DNA of 64,000 nucleotides from CAVSCR01 sp963726575 (GCA_963726575.1 CAVSCR010000007.1:620001-684000), one strand, 5' to 3'. Shown: positions 8,220 through 16,984, counted from the stretch's first letter. Numbers and translations: made by a program. The notes: generated by a model not told the origin, from the sequence alone.

Positions 8220-9584
8220 ATGACCAGCCTCGATCGGGCCCGACTGACCGACCTGCTCGGCCGCGAGCGAGCGAGGTTCGCGGCCGCCAACCCGCGCAGC
8301 GCCGCGGCCTTCGCGACGGCCCAGTCCAACCTGTTCGGCGGGGTACCCATGACGTGGATGGTCAAGTGGTCCGGCGGCTTCCCGCTGTACCTCGATCGGG
8401 CCAGGGGTGCCCGGATCAGCGACCTCGACGGTCACACCTACGTGGACTTCGCGCTGGGCGACACCGGCGCCATGGCCGGTCACTCCCCGGAGCCGACCGT
8501 GCTGGCGGTCCAGGACCGGATCGGGGTGGCCGGCGGCATCACCACGATGTTGCCGACGGAGGACGCCCAGTGGGTGGGCGCGGAGCTGCAGCGCCGTTTC
8601 GGGCTGCCCCAGTGGTCGTTCTCGCTGACCGCGACCGACGCCAACCGTTGGGCGCTTCGGTTGGCGCGCCTGGTCACCGGACGGCAGAAGGTCCTGGCGT
8701 TCTCGTACTGCTACCACGGCAGCGTCGATGAGACCGTGGTCGTCTCCGGCCCGGAGGGTCAGACGCTGCCGCGCCCCGGCAACGTCGGCCCGCAGATCGA
8801 GCCCAGCCAGACCACTCGGGTCGCCGAGTTCAACGACATCGCTTCTGTCGAGGCGGCGTTGGCGCACGGCGACGTCGCCGTCGTGATCACCGAGCCGGCG
8901 CTCACCAACATCGGCATCGTGGCGCCGGAGCCGACCTTCCTGCAGGAGCTGCGCGAGCTCTGCACCCGTCATGGGACGCTCCTGCTGATCGACGAGACCC
9001 ACACGTTCTCGGCCGGGCCCGGCGGCATGACGAAGCTCATGGGACTGCAGCCCGACATCCTCGTCATCGGCAAGTCGATCGCCGGCGGCATCCCGATCGG
9101 TGCGTACGGCATCACCGACGCCGTCGCGGAGCGCGTGATGGGGCACCCGGACGCTGATCTGGTCGACGTCGGTGGAGTCGGTGGCACGCTTGCGGGCAAC
9201 GCACTCTCCATGGCGGCCGCCCGCGCGACGCTCGGTGAAGTGCTCACCGACTCGGCTTTCGACCACATGATCGCGTTGGCAACCCGGTTCACAGCGGGCG
9301 TGCAGCAGGTGCTCGACGGCGCCGATGTGCCGTGGACGATCAGCCAGCTCGGTGCTCGCGCCGAGTACCGCTTCGCGCGACCCGCACCGCGCACCGGCAC
9401 CGAGTCGGCCGCAGCCGGCGACGACGAGCTCGACGAGTACCTGCACCTGTACACCTTGAACCGCGGCATCATGATGACGCCGTTCCACAACATGGCCCTG
9501 ATGTGTCCCGCCACTACGCAGGCCGACGTCGACCTGCACACCAGCGTGTTCGGTGAAGCGGTGAGCGAGCTGTTCGGCTCATGA
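8220..9584 (+). CDS. Class-III PLP aminotransferase (glutamate-1-semialdehyde aminomutase-like)
   Basis: This PLP enzyme of fold type I and the class-III group is closer to the glutamate-1-semialdehyde aminomutase and beta-amino-acid aminotransferase branch than to ornithine aminotransferases. The PLP lysine lies in LVIGKSIAGGIPIGAYG, the aspartate pair in LLIDETHTF, and the substrate/PLP loop in YCYHGSVDE. ATG 8220 is preceded by an AAGGAG ribosome site at good spacing, whereas earlier in-frame starts lack one. It overlaps the next gene (SDR) by ATGA and forms an operon with it and an AsnC regulator. That context suggests catabolism of an amino acid or amino alcohol rather than heme synthesis. 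The substrate is unknown. Confidence 0.85.
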   Translation: MTSLDRARLTDLLGRERARFAAANPRSAAAFATAQSNLFGGVPMTWMVKWSGGFPLYLDRARGARISDLDGHTYVDFALGDTGAMAGHSPEPTVLAVQDRIGVAGGITTMLPTEDAQWVGAELQRRFGLPQWSFSLTATDANRWALRLARLVTGRQKVLAFSYCYHGSVDETVVVSGPEGQTLPRPGNVGPQIEPSQTTRVAEFNDIASVEAALAHGDVAVVITEPALTNIGIVAPEPTFLQELRELCTRHGTLLLIDETHTFSAGPGGMTKLMGLQPDILVIGKSIAGGIPIGAYGITDAVAERVMGHPDADLVDVGGVGGTLAGNALSMAAARATLGEVLTDSAFDHMIALATRFTAGVQQVLDGADVPWTISQLGARAEYRFARPAPRTGTESAAAGDDELDEYLHLYTLNRGIMMTPFHNMALMCPATTQADVDLHTSVFGEAVSELFGS

Positions 9585-10372
9585 CCGCTGGGCTTCCCAG
9601 CGCGTTCGACCTGAGCGGGCAGGTCGCGGTCGTGACCGGTGCCGGAAGTGCTCGCGGCATCGGCTACGCCAGTGCCCTGCTGCTGGGCCAGTTGGGCGCG
9701 CGCATCGTCGTCACCTCCACCACGCAGCGCATCCAGGAGCGGGTGGCGGAGTTGAGCGCCGAAGGGATCGAAGCGCTGGGACTGCCCGCTGATCTCACGC
9801 AGAGTTCGCAGGCGAGCGAGCTCGTGGCCCAGGCGATCGAGGCGTTCGGACGGCTCGACGTCGTCGTGAACAACGCCGGCATGACCAGTGTGGATCGACC
9901 CGCCGAGTCCGGTGAGGTCACGCTCACCAGCGACGAGGTGTGGCACGACGGGATCGCCCGCAACCTCGACACGGCGTTCTTCGTGACGCGTGCCGCCCTG
10001 CCGACGATGGTGACGGCCGGCTACGGCCGGATCATCAACGTGGCGTCGGTCACCGGGCACGTCAGCGGAATGGTCGGTGAGCCGGCGTACGCCGCTGCCA
10101 AGGCGGGAATGGTCGGGCTGACCCGAGCGATCGCTGTGGAGGTGGCCGCGAGCGGGATCACGGTCAATGCGGTCTGTCCTGGCTGGATCGAGACGGCATC
10201 GCAGCCTGCGCACGAGTACCGACAGGGACTCGCGTCTCCTGTCGGTCGCAGTGCCAGCGCCGCCGAAGTAGCCAGCGCGGTGGCCTGGTTGGCCTCACCC
10301 GGCGCGTCGTACATGACCGGTCAGGCCGTCGTCGTGGACGGTGGTAACGCGATCGTCGAGGAGCGGGCGTGA
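9581..10372 (+). CDS. Short-chain dehydrogenase/reductase
   Basis: This NAD(P)-dependent oxidoreductase has a classical SDR layout: nucleotide-binding TGAGSARGIG near residue 20, NNAG in VVNNAGM, catalytic Ser in INVASVTG, the YxxxK pair in AYAAAKAGM, and the C-terminal GQAVVVDGGN strand. Its 263 residues fit the family. ATG overlaps the aminotransferase stop by 4 bases and its own stop overlaps the next GTG, so the three genes are translationally coupled. It probably oxidises or reduces the carbonyl product or hydroxyl precursor handled by the aminotransferase, which is inference from the operon. Confidence 0.9.
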   Translation: MTAGLPSAFDLSGQVAVVTGAGSARGIGYASALLLGQLGARIVVTSTTQRIQERVAELSAEGIEALGLPADLTQSSQASELVAQAIEAFGRLDVVVNNAGMTSVDRPAESGEVTLTSDEVWHDGIARNLDTAFFVTRAALPTMVTAGYGRIINVASVTGHVSGMVGEPAYAAAKAGMVGLTRAIAVEVAASGITVNAVCPGWIETASQPAHEYRQGLASPVGRSASAAEVASAVAWLASPGASYMTGQAVVVDGGNAIVEERA

Positions 10373-10833
10373 CGCGGCAAGTGACGCTGGACTCGGTGGA
10401 CCGCGCGATCATCCGCGCCTTGCAGCGTGACGGGCGCGCCTCGTACGCCGAGCTCGCCCCCCAGGTGGGGTTGAGCGCACCCGCCGTACGTCAGCGGATC
10501 CAGCGACTCACGGACACCGGTGTCCTGCAGGTGGTAGCGGTCACCGACCCACTCGCGTTGGGCCTGCCCGTGATGGCGTTGGTAGGGATCAGTGTCGATG
10601 GCGACATCCGGGCGGCGGCCGACGCGATCGCGCAATTGCGCCAGGTGATCTACGTCGTGTTGACCTCGGGATCGTTCGACTTGTTCGCGGAGGTCGTCTG
10701 CCGTGACATGGACGAGCTCTTCACGGTCGTCAACGACCATCTGAAGGCGATCCCCGGAGTGCGCCAGACCGAGTCGTTCGTCTACTTCGACATCCACACT
10801 CACCGCTTCACCTGGGACATCCCCGCCCCCTGA
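10369..10833 (+). CDS. Lrp/AsnC family transcriptional regulator
   Basis: This ligand-responsive regulator has an N-terminal helix-turn-helix (LDSVDRAIIRALQRDGRASYAELA onward, residues about 5-55) and a C-terminal RAM ligand-binding domain of about 90 residues. The GTG start overlaps the SDR stop (GTGA). Placement at the end of the aminotransferase-SDR operon, and the 19-bp palindrome at 8171-8189, suggest local autoregulation by the amino-acid substrate. Confidence 0.9.
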   Translation: MTRQVTLDSVDRAIIRALQRDGRASYAELAPQVGLSAPAVRQRIQRLTDTGVLQVVAVTDPLALGLPVMALVGISVDGDIRAAADAIAQLRQVIYVVLTSGSFDLFAEVVCRDMDELFTVVNDHLKAIPGVRQTESFVYFDIHTHRFTWDIPAP

Positions 10834-10856
10834 AGCCCGACGGCTGGGTCGCTGGC

Positions 10857-11558
10857 ATGCTGACGCCCATGGCTTCGCGGACGGGGACGTCGGTCGACGT
10901 CGTGGTCGAAACCGGCAAGAAGCGGGTGTTCGCCAGCGCGCTGCAGTGGCCGGGCTGGTCGCGATCGGTCAAGGCGGCCGACGGCGAGTCCGCCGCGCTG
11001 CTGGCCTTGGCCGCCTACGCACCTCGCTATCGACTCGTTGCCGCCCGCGCCGGACTGGGTGCGGCGTTCGAACCGGTCATGGCTCGGCCCAGGTGGCAGG
11101 TCGTCGAGCGCTGCCCGGGCGACACCACCACCGACTTCGGGGCGCCCAGCCAGCCGGCTGCGCTGGAGGACGAGGCGGTGCGAGCCGACGGGGCGCAACG
11201 GCTGGTCGACCTGCTCGACGTGAGTTGGCAGATGCTCGACGAACTGGCCGGCAGCGCACCACCTCACCTGCGCAAGGGTCCGCGCGGTGGCGGACGCGAC
11301 CGGGATGCGGTGGTGCAGCACGTCATCAATGCCGAGGCGGCCTACAGCCGCAAGCTGGGCCTGCGCAAGGTCTCCACGCCTGACTCGGCCGACCGACAAG
11401 CTGTCGAGGAGTTGCGCTCCCGGGTGCGGGCAGGGCTCACGGACCTGCTGCCGCGCGGTAAGACTGAGGTCAGCGCTTGGTCTCCTCGCTACGTGGTGCG
11501 ACGCATGGCATGGCACGTGCTGGACCATGTCTGGGAGATCGAAGACCGCAGCAAGTAG
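10857..11558 (+). CDS. Hypothetical protein, possible DinB-like helical bundle
   Basis: I do not recognise this family with certainty. The 233-residue protein has an N-terminal alpha/beta part (to about 105) and a helical C-terminal part with a histidine in QHVINAEAAYSRK and another in AWHVLDHVWEIEDR. This spacing recalls DinB/YfiT four-helix metal-binding proteins. No signal peptide or membrane segment is visible. The start may be ATG 10857 or the in-frame ATG at 10869. It follows the AsnC gene by 23 bases on the same strand and precedes a cupin gene by 8 bases, so it may share their transcript. Confidence 0.6.
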   Translation: MLTPMASRTGTSVDVVVETGKKRVFASALQWPGWSRSVKAADGESAALLALAAYAPRYRLVAARAGLGAAFEPVMARPRWQVVERCPGDTTTDFGAPSQPAALEDEAVRADGAQRLVDLLDVSWQMLDELAGSAPPHLRKGPRGGGRDRDAVVQHVINAEAAYSRKLGLRKVSTPDSADRQAVEELRSRVRAGLTDLLPRGKTEVSAWSPRYVVRRMAWHVLDHVWEIEDRSK

Positions 11559-11566
11559 GGGTGGCT

Positions 11567-11896
11567 ATGAACGTGTACACCGTCGATGACGTCAACGCAC
11601 GTCGGAAGGCAAGCGGCGAGGCGTGGCTGGAGTTCGAGCGAAGCGCCTCGCTGTCGACCGGCCTGTACGTGCTGCAGAGCGACGAGCCGGATCTGCAGAC
11701 GCCGCACGACGAGGACGAGATCTACGTCGTCATGTCTGGCCGGGCACGGTTCGTTGCCAAAGGCGAGCCGGTCGACGTCGCGCAGGGATCGGTGATCTTC
11801 GTGCCGGCACACGAACCGCACCGCTTCGAGGACGTACAGGGTCCGTTGCAGCTCGTGGTCGTGTTCGCACCACCGGAGTCGTCGGACCAGCAGTGA
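11567..11896 (+). CDS. Small cupin-domain protein
   Basis: This single-domain cupin of 109 residues forms a beta-barrel. The metal-site motif is visible as TPHDEDEIYVVMSGRARF (first cupin motif, His and Glu ligands) and VIFVPAHEPHRFEDV (second motif, His ligand). ATG 11567 is preceded by a GGGG-type ribosome site, and the longer frame overlaps the upstream gene by 82 bases. Such proteins bind small molecules or act as simple isomerases or dioxygenases, but the substrate is not evident. Confidence 0.85.
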   Translation: MNVYTVDDVNARRKASGEAWLEFERSASLSTGLYVLQSDEPDLQTPHDEDEIYVVMSGRARFVAKGEPVDVAQGSVIFVPAHEPHRFEDVQGPLQLVVVFAPPESSDQQ

Positions 11897-11989
11897 GAGG
11901 GCGGGCCGGGGGAAGAGCCGGCAAGACGGAGCGCGCCCTTGACTCCCGGCGTACCTTGAGCGGACCGTGGCCGAAGGGAGCGCATCACC

Positions 11990-12274
11990 ATGTTCGTCGA
12001 GACCATTACTGCCCCGGACGAGGTGTGGCGTCACTGGACCGATCGCCTTCGGCTGTTCGCTGAGCCTCCGTCCGCACTCGTTGCCTCGATCGCTTGGGAC
12101 AACGGCGACGGCACTATCAGCGCCGTCAGCGTCTGGGACCACCCGTCGTCAGTGGCCGACTTCTTCCTGGAACGTGTCGAGCCGGTGATCGCAGCGGAGG
12201 GAAAGCCGGACTACAAGCCGGTCCGTCGTGGTGCGCCTGTTGCTACCTACATCCGTCAGGCGGATCAGGGCTGA
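11990..12274 (+). CDS. Small hypothetical protein (94 aa)
   Basis: The gene has a well-placed ribosome site (GAAGGGAG) before ATG 11990 and gene-like composition. The protein has alternating beta and helical segments with a Trp-rich middle (SVWDHPSSVADFFLERV), which suggests a ferredoxin-like alpha/beta-barrel fold of the monooxygenase/EthD type. I cannot place it in a named family. No cofactor motif is seen. It stands 93 bases after the cupin gene and converges on a phosphotransferase gene. Confidence 0.6.
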   Translation: MFVETITAPDEVWRHWTDRLRLFAEPPSALVASIAWDNGDGTISAVSVWDHPSSVADFFLERVEPVIAAEGKPDYKPVRRGAPVATYIRQADQG

Positions 12275-12303
12275 TCGACCGGGGCGACGCGTGGGACCAA
12301 GGC

Positions 12304-13143
12304 TCATGGAGCCCGACGCTGTGCTTCGAAGGCCTGCCAGATCGTGACGAAGAGGTGTTCGGCCGCGATGAAGTCGTCCAGCTCGTCCAGGCCGAGTCCG
12401 CCGTAGGCGCGCAAGAAGTCCGCGACGAACGCCTCGCTTCCTCCAGCGGCCCGGGCTTCGACGACGAGCCCCGCGACGTCCCAGTGGACTGGACCGACGC
12501 AGGCATCCTCGAAGTCGTTCCAGATGAGGCGGCTCTCGGTGCGGAACAGGTTTGACAGCGACGCGTCGGCATGGATCGCCTGCCCCGGCAGTGAGCTTTC
12601 GAAGACGGTGGGGGTCAGCGCTTGGAGCTGGCTGCGCAGGGAATCGATGTCCTGATGGTTGAGCTTCGGCGATGGATAGAGCTGGTCAAGAAGCTGGTCG
12701 AGCCAGTCGCGCACGTCCTTGAGCGGCCCAAGCTCGCCCGGGAAGTCCGCGAGCGCAGCGTGTAGCTGGCGTAGCGAGCCGCCGAGCTCATGCGCGGGCG
12801 GTAAGGACTCGGAGGTGTCGTGCTCGACGAACTCCCAGAACGTCATCCAGAGTCCGTCACGCTGGTAGGGCCCTGGTGCAAGTGCACTACTGGGTGGCAC
12901 GCCCAAGCCCCGTCCTGCCAAGAAGGCACCGATAGCGACCTCGCGGGCAAGCCAGGTCTCCACGTCCTGGTGCAGAGCAGCGGTGGCGGTCATCACTCGG
13001 GCAATCACCGGAGTCGGTTTGAGATGCACTAGCACATTGCTGCCACCAGCCAGCACAACTGCGTCCTCGCAGGCCACGCCATGAACTTGCGCGACTTCCC
13101 GAGCCGCCGCCAAGGCACGCGCCAGACCGGGCTTCTCAGACAT
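12304..13143 (-). CDS. Aminoglycoside phosphotransferase-like (APH/ChoK) protein
   Basis: This kinase-fold protein of the APH family uses ATP to phosphorylate a small-molecule hydroxyl. The catalytic loop HADASLSN (His-x-Asp...Asn) and the metal-binding Asp in IWNDFEDA are present, with the nucleotide-anchoring N-lobe at residues 30-90. ATG 13143 is used because the longer frame would start with TTG. It is divergent from a second, distinct APH-like gene whose possible start codon overlaps this one. The substrate is unknown, and a resistance function should not be assumed. Confidence 0.8.
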   Translation of the reverse strand: MSEKPGLARALAAAREVAQVHGVACEDAVVLAGGSNVLVHLKPTPVIARVMTATAALHQDVETWLAREVAIGAFLAGRGLGVPPSSALAPGPYQRDGLWMTFWEFVEHDTSESLPPAHELGGSLRQLHAALADFPGELGPLKDVRDWLDQLLDQLYPSPKLNHQDIDSLRSQLQALTPTVFESSLPGQAIHADASLSNLFRTESRLIWNDFEDACVGPVHWDVAGLVVEARAAGGSEAFVADFLRAYGGLGLDELDDFIAAEHLFVTIWQAFEAQRRAP

Positions 13144-14002
13144 GTCGTACAAGATGCCAGGCTCACGGTACGGCCAGCCCCCGCGAGGTAGCGGGTCCGG
13201 GCTGATCCCCTCCGGCGTTACGGCGCACCCGATCGACTACGGACGCGATGATGGGGTCGTGGATGAGATCGAGGTCGTTGTCGCCCATCAGGAGCGCGCG
13301 ACCCTGCGGGTCGGAAACGTGTTCCTGAAGATCGACACCGATCAGACGCGCACCGATGTCGAGGTCGCGGCGATGTCGATGGCGCCGATCCCGACGCCGC
13401 AGGTCTTGTGGCGCCAGCCGCCGGTGCTTGCCCTCGCGGCTGTCCCGGGGATGGCACTCGGTCGCCTCGGCGAGCCGTCGACGGCGTCGTCGGCGGCGTG
13501 GGCTGCGGCGGGTGCCGCCGTCCGCACGCTGCACGAGGCGCCGCTGCCACCGTGGCCGGGTTGGAGCCTCGACCAGCTCGCATCTCACGTCGATGGCGGC
13601 ACCGAGTGGCTGCTCGCCAACGACGTCCTTCCCGCCGACGTGGTCACGCGCAACCGGGAGGTGGCCGAGGCTGCGCTCCGGCCATGGCCGCCGGTGTTCC
13701 TCCACGGCGACCTGCAGATCACCCACGTCTTCGTCGATGGTGAGGAGGTCACGGGCGTGGTCGACTGGTCCGAGGCCCGCCCGGGCGACGCGCTGTACGA
13801 CCTCGCCACCCTCACGTTCGGACACGAGGAGCATCTGAACGACGTTGTCGCCGGATACGGCACCGACGTCGATCTCGACGTGATCCGCGCGTGGTGGTCG
13901 TTTCGAGCCCTGCGGGCGGTCCGCTGGCTGATCGAGCACGGCTTCGACCCGTGGCCGGAGTTGGCCGTGCTGGATCCCAGCCGTAGGAGAACCCAGACGT
14001 AA
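13142..14002 (+). CDS. Aminoglycoside phosphotransferase-like protein (start uncertain)
   Basis: This is a second APH-fold protein. The catalytic loop FLHGDLQITHVFVD has His-x-Asp with His in place of the usual Asn, and the metal Asp is in VVDWSEARPGD. The longest frame begins at ATG 13142, inside the start codon of the divergent neighbour, and the next ATG is 13154. Homology-like sequence begins only near residue 24 (HPIDYGRDDGV), where no normal start codon is in frame. The true start is therefore unclear and the N-terminus may be damaged or start at a rare codon. The substrate is unknown. Confidence 0.75.
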   Translation: MSYKMPGSRYGQPPRGSGSGLIPSGVTAHPIDYGRDDGVVDEIEVVVAHQERATLRVGNVFLKIDTDQTRTDVEVAAMSMAPIPTPQVLWRQPPVLALAAVPGMALGRLGEPSTASSAAWAAAGAAVRTLHEAPLPPWPGWSLDQLASHVDGGTEWLLANDVLPADVVTRNREVAEAALRPWPPVFLHGDLQITHVFVDGEEVTGVVDWSEARPGDALYDLATLTFGHEEHLNDVVAGYGTDVDLDVIRAWWSFRALRAVRWLIEHGFDPWPELAVLDPSRRRTQT

Positions 14003-14004
14003 CG

Positions 14005-14304
14005 TCAGGACCGCTGGGACGACGGCCGAGCGTGGACCGTGTCATGGATGAGCATGGACCGCATCGACCAGAACCCGGGCCGTGGCTCGAGCAGCTCGTG
14101 CCGGGACTGGAGGAACCCTTCCAACGTGACCGCCGCGGCGGCGAGCCAAGTGATCACCCCGGCGGCCAGGATCCAGGGCGTGGCTCCCAACGCCATCACG
14201 ATGAGGCCTGCCAGGGCGACGGTGAGCCCGCCGTAACCCACTCGGAGGGCCCAGACAGTCATTCGCCAGTGTCCGCTGCGCTTCAGCTCCGGTGGCTCGT
14301 CCAT
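14005..14304 (-). CDS. Small two-TM membrane protein
   Basis: The predicted 99-residue protein has two hydrophobic segments back to back (VGYGGLTVALAGLIVMALGA and PWILAAGVITWLAAAAVTL) and a conserved-looking tail with RHELLEPRPGFWSMRSMLIHD. ATG 14304 was chosen because everything upstream in the frame is antisense to the YCII gene. I do not recognise a function. It converges on the APH-like gene with a 2-base gap. Confidence 0.65.
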   Translation of the reverse strand: MDEPPELKRSGHWRMTVWALRVGYGGLTVALAGLIVMALGATPWILAAGVITWLAAAAVTLEGFLQSRHELLEPRPGFWSMRSMLIHDTVHARPSSQRS

Positions 14305-14383
14305 ACCAGGAACTATTCCAGAGTTGCGACGACCAAGCGGCCGCCAGCGGTGTGCTGCGGACTCACCCGGCACTGGAGGAGAC

Positions 14384-14737
14384 ATGACCGAGTACCTCAT
14401 CGCCTTCAACGAAGAGTGGGTGCCCGACCACACGGATGAAGAACTGCGCGAGAAGTCCAAGGCCCTGCGGCCGTTGCTGGCGCAGATGAGGGCGGCCGGG
14501 GTTCTCATCTTCACCGGCGGCCTGGACGACGACGCCCCCGTGTTCAGCGTCGATGCGTCGAGCGGGACGCCGTTGTTCACCGACGGTCCGTACGCCGAGA
14601 CCAAGGAGCACCTCGGCGATTTCGCGGTCGTGGATGTTGCCGATGAGGCGGCGGCGCGACTGTGGGCGGGCAAGATCGCGGTGGCCTGCGGTTGGCCGCA
14701 GGAGGTGCGGCGCTTCCAAGTGCCGCCGCAACAGTGA
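14384..14737 (+). CDS. YCII-related domain protein
   Basis: This stand-alone YCII/DGPF protein of 117 residues has a dimeric ferredoxin-like fold. The family hallmark TDGPYAETKEHLGDFAVVDV, with the DGP(Y/F) loop, is present. ATG 14384 follows a GGAGGA ribosome site. In other actinobacteria these proteins often sit beside ECF sigma factors or SRPBCC proteins, but none is adjacent here. The biochemical role is not established. Confidence 0.88.
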   Translation: MTEYLIAFNEEWVPDHTDEELREKSKALRPLLAQMRAAGVLIFTGGLDDDAPVFSVDASSGTPLFTDGPYAETKEHLGDFAVVDVADEAAARLWAGKIAVACGWPQEVRRFQVPPQQ

Positions 14738-14765
14738 TCCATTGGTGACGGTGCGTCTCAATCGT

Positions 14766-15740
14766 TCAACCGGAGGCGAGCTGGGCCACCGACACGCCGA
14801 TCACCACGACGAACGCACCGACCAGCTGGACGGGTGCCAGCACCTCACCCAGCCACAGCCACGCGATGAACGCAGCGATCACGGGCTCCGCCGTTGCGAC
14901 GATCCCGGCGCGCGTGGCCGGGATCTGACGCAGCGCACCGATCTCCAACAAGAACGGTGCCACCGTCCCGAGCAGGACGATCCAGACGACCAGCACCCAG
15001 GCGGGCACCGACACCGACGAAAGGGCGCCCTGCAGGCTCACGCTCTGGTCGAGGGCAGACCACGGAACGGTCCACCAGGGGTGGATGACCGACCAGAAGA
15101 CAGTGGCGACGACGAACGCCCACATCGCCAACGACACAGTGTCCCGCTCGCCGACGGCTCGCTCGCCGATGATGAAGTACGTCGCCAAGCAGATGGCTGC
15201 AGCGAAGCCGGCGACCACCCCGACCGCGTCCAGCGTCATGCCGTCCCAGACCTGGGCGACCAGCGCGAGCCCGCCCAGCACCAGGGCCAGGGCCAGCCAC
15301 AGTCCGCGATGCAGCGTCTTGTGCTGAACGAACTTGGCCCATAGCGCCACCATCAGCGGGGCGGTGAACTCCAGCAACAGGGCCACGCCAACCGGCAGTC
15401 GCGCGATGGCGACGAAGTACAGCCACTGCACCATGGCGATGGCGACGATGCCGTAGGCGACCAGCGTCACCCACTCCTCGCGCCGCACGCGCAGCCGTCG
15501 GTGGTCGATGAGCAGTACCAGCACGAACAGCGTCAACATGCAGCCGGCACACCGCAGCAGCACCAGCGACATGGAGTCGATGCCGGAGGTGAGAGCGACC
15601 TTCGACACCGAGCCGTTGACGCTGAACAGCAGGGCTCCGGCGATCACCATCACGTACCCGATGGGACGTCCGCGCGGCAGCCCGATGGGTGCTACGGGGA
15701 CGGCACCGGGCGGTGGGAGCTCGGCGGCCGTCTCGGTCAT
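14766..15740 (-). CDS. EamA/DMT-family transporter
   Basis: This ten-helix inner-membrane transporter is built from two EamA repeats (residues about 25-160 and 170-315). The repeats are marked by the GSVSKVAL entry helix and the paired helix ends ATAEPVIAAFIAWLWLGEVL. Family members export metabolites and amino acids. The substrate cannot be read. It is divergent from the aminotransferase gene at 15791, with only 50 bases between them. Confidence 0.88.
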   Translation of the reverse strand: MTETAAELPPPGAVPVAPIGLPRGRPIGYVMVIAGALLFSVNGSVSKVALTSGIDSMSLVLLRCAGCMLTLFVLVLLIDHRRLRVRREEWVTLVAYGIVAIAMVQWLYFVAIARLPVGVALLLEFTAPLMVALWAKFVQHKTLHRGLWLALALVLGGLALVAQVWDGMTLDAVGVVAGFAAAICLATYFIIGERAVGERDTVSLAMWAFVVATVFWSVIHPWWTVPWSALDQSVSLQGALSSVSVPAWVLVVWIVLLGTVAPFLLEIGALRQIPATRAGIVATAEPVIAAFIAWLWLGEVLAPVQLVGAFVVVIGVSVAQLASG

Positions 15741-15790
15741 CGCGGCAGCCTAGGGGGACGCTGGGTAGGTTGCGGGTCGGAGGTGTGGCC

Positions 15791-16864
15791 GTGACCGAAC
15801 CGCTCGACGAGCCGGTCGACCGACTGGCGTCGATCCCCGCCTACCGAGCGGGACAGCCCGCACCACCGGGCGCCTACAAGCTCAGCAGCAACGAGAACCC
15901 CTTCCCGCCGCTGCCCGGAGTCGTTGCGGCGATCAACGATGCGGCCGCCTACGTCAACCGGTACCCCGACTTCGGCTCGACGCAGTTGGTGGACGCACTG
16001 GCCCGGCACCACGCGGTGGACGCAGCCCAGATCGCGGTGAGCACGGGATCGGTGGCAGTGCTGCAGGCGGTGTGCGCCGCCTACGCCGGTACTGGCGACG
16101 AGGTCGTCTATGCGTGGCGCTCGTTCGAGGCCTACCCGATCGTCATCACGGTGAGCGGCGCGACGCCGGTGCCCGTCCCGCTTCGAGCCGACGAGCGGCA
16201 CGATCTCGACGCCATGCTCGACGCGATCACCGACCACACCCGCATCGTGGTGCTGTGCAGTCCGAACAACCCGACCGGCGCAGTCGTGGAACAAACCGAG
16301 CTCACCGCGTTTCTCGGTCGGGTACCGCGTCGGGTCGTAGTCGTCGTGGATGAGGCGTATGCCGAGTTCGTCGGTCGCCCTGACGCGGCGGACGGGCTGG
16401 CGTTGCTCGCGCAACACCGCAACCTCGTGGTGCTGCGCACGTTCTCCAAGGCGTACGGGCTCGCCGGCCTGCGTGTGGGGTACGCCGTGGCCAGTGCTTC
16501 GATCGCTGCGGCGATCCGCAAGGCGCAGACGCCGTTCGGCGTCACCGCGATCGCCGAGCGGGCCGCTTTGGCGTCCCTGGCAACGCAGGCGCAGATGCGT
16601 ACCCGGGTCGGCGTGATCACCAGCGAACGAGCGCGGGTGATCGAGGCGCTGACGGCGATGGGGCTGAGCGTGACGCCGTCGGAGGCCAACTTCGTCTGGC
16701 TGCGGCTGGGACAGCACGCCCTTGGCTTCGCGGCTGCCTGCGAGGGGGCCGGCATCGTGGTGCGACCGTTCCCCGACGAGGGGGTACGCGTCACCGTGGG
16801 TCAGGTGAGCGCCAACGAGCGCTTCCTCGGCGTGGTCCGGTCTTGGGTGACGGTGGCCCACTAG
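15791..16864 (+). CDS. pat: Aromatic amino acid / histidinol-phosphate aminotransferase
   Basis: This PLP aminotransferase of class I/II is closest in pattern to the actinobacterial Pat/HisC2 branch. SSNENPFPPLP opens the fold, SPNNPTGAVV and VVVDEAYAEF hold PLP, the Schiff-base lysine is in RTFSKAYGLAGLRVGYA, and the C-terminus ends with VRPFPDEGVRVTVG. GTG 15791 lies 7 bases after GGAGG, and the upstream GTG at 15785 is a weaker alternative. There are no his genes nearby, which favours an aromatic aminotransferase role over histidine synthesis. The two functions cannot be separated without testing. Confidence 0.85.
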   Translation: MTEPLDEPVDRLASIPAYRAGQPAPPGAYKLSSNENPFPPLPGVVAAINDAAAYVNRYPDFGSTQLVDALARHHAVDAAQIAVSTGSVAVLQAVCAAYAGTGDEVVYAWRSFEAYPIVITVSGATPVPVPLRADERHDLDAMLDAITDHTRIVVLCSPNNPTGAVVEQTELTAFLGRVPRRVVVVVDEAYAEFVGRPDAADGLALLAQHRNLVVLRTFSKAYGLAGLRVGYAVASASIAAAIRKAQTPFGVTAIAERAALASLATQAQMRTRVGVITSERARVIEALTAMGLSVTPSEANFVWLRLGQHALGFAAACEGAGIVVRPFPDEGVRVTVGQVSANERFLGVVRSWVTVAH

Positions 16865-16912
16865 CGGGAGTCAGACGTCGCGGGCTACCGCCGGTGACTC
16901 TCGACCGTGCGG

Positions 16913-16932
16913 TTCAGGACCTTTGGCCAGGG
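16913..16932. promoter_or_regulatory. Candidate DevR (DosR) box upstream of cydA
   Basis: TTCAGGACC, then TTT, then GGCCAGGG lies 86-105 bases before the cydA start. It matches 13 of 20 positions of the mycobacterial Dos box consensus, including the core GGAC and the opposing GGCC. A DevS/DevR-type pair is encoded just downstream of the cyd genes. This is a by-eye match, not a scored one. Confidence 0.4.
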
Positions 16933-16969
16933 AGGCGCCGGTACGGCACGGGCAGGCTGGTGACCGAAA

Positions 16970-16984
16970 GGTGGGCGACCCACC
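16970..16984 (+). promoter_or_regulatory. Hairpin in the cydA leader
   Basis: GGTGGG and CCCACC pair exactly around CGA. It sits 33 bases before the cydA GTG and just upstream of the ACGGAGGA ribosome site. It could be an operator half-pair or an RNA stem in the leader. It has no T-run and is not a terminator. Confidence 0.4.

Noticed and set aside
14305..14742. Longer minus-strand form of the small two-TM protein gene
   Set aside because: Its first 146 codons are antisense to the YCII gene and not protein-like.
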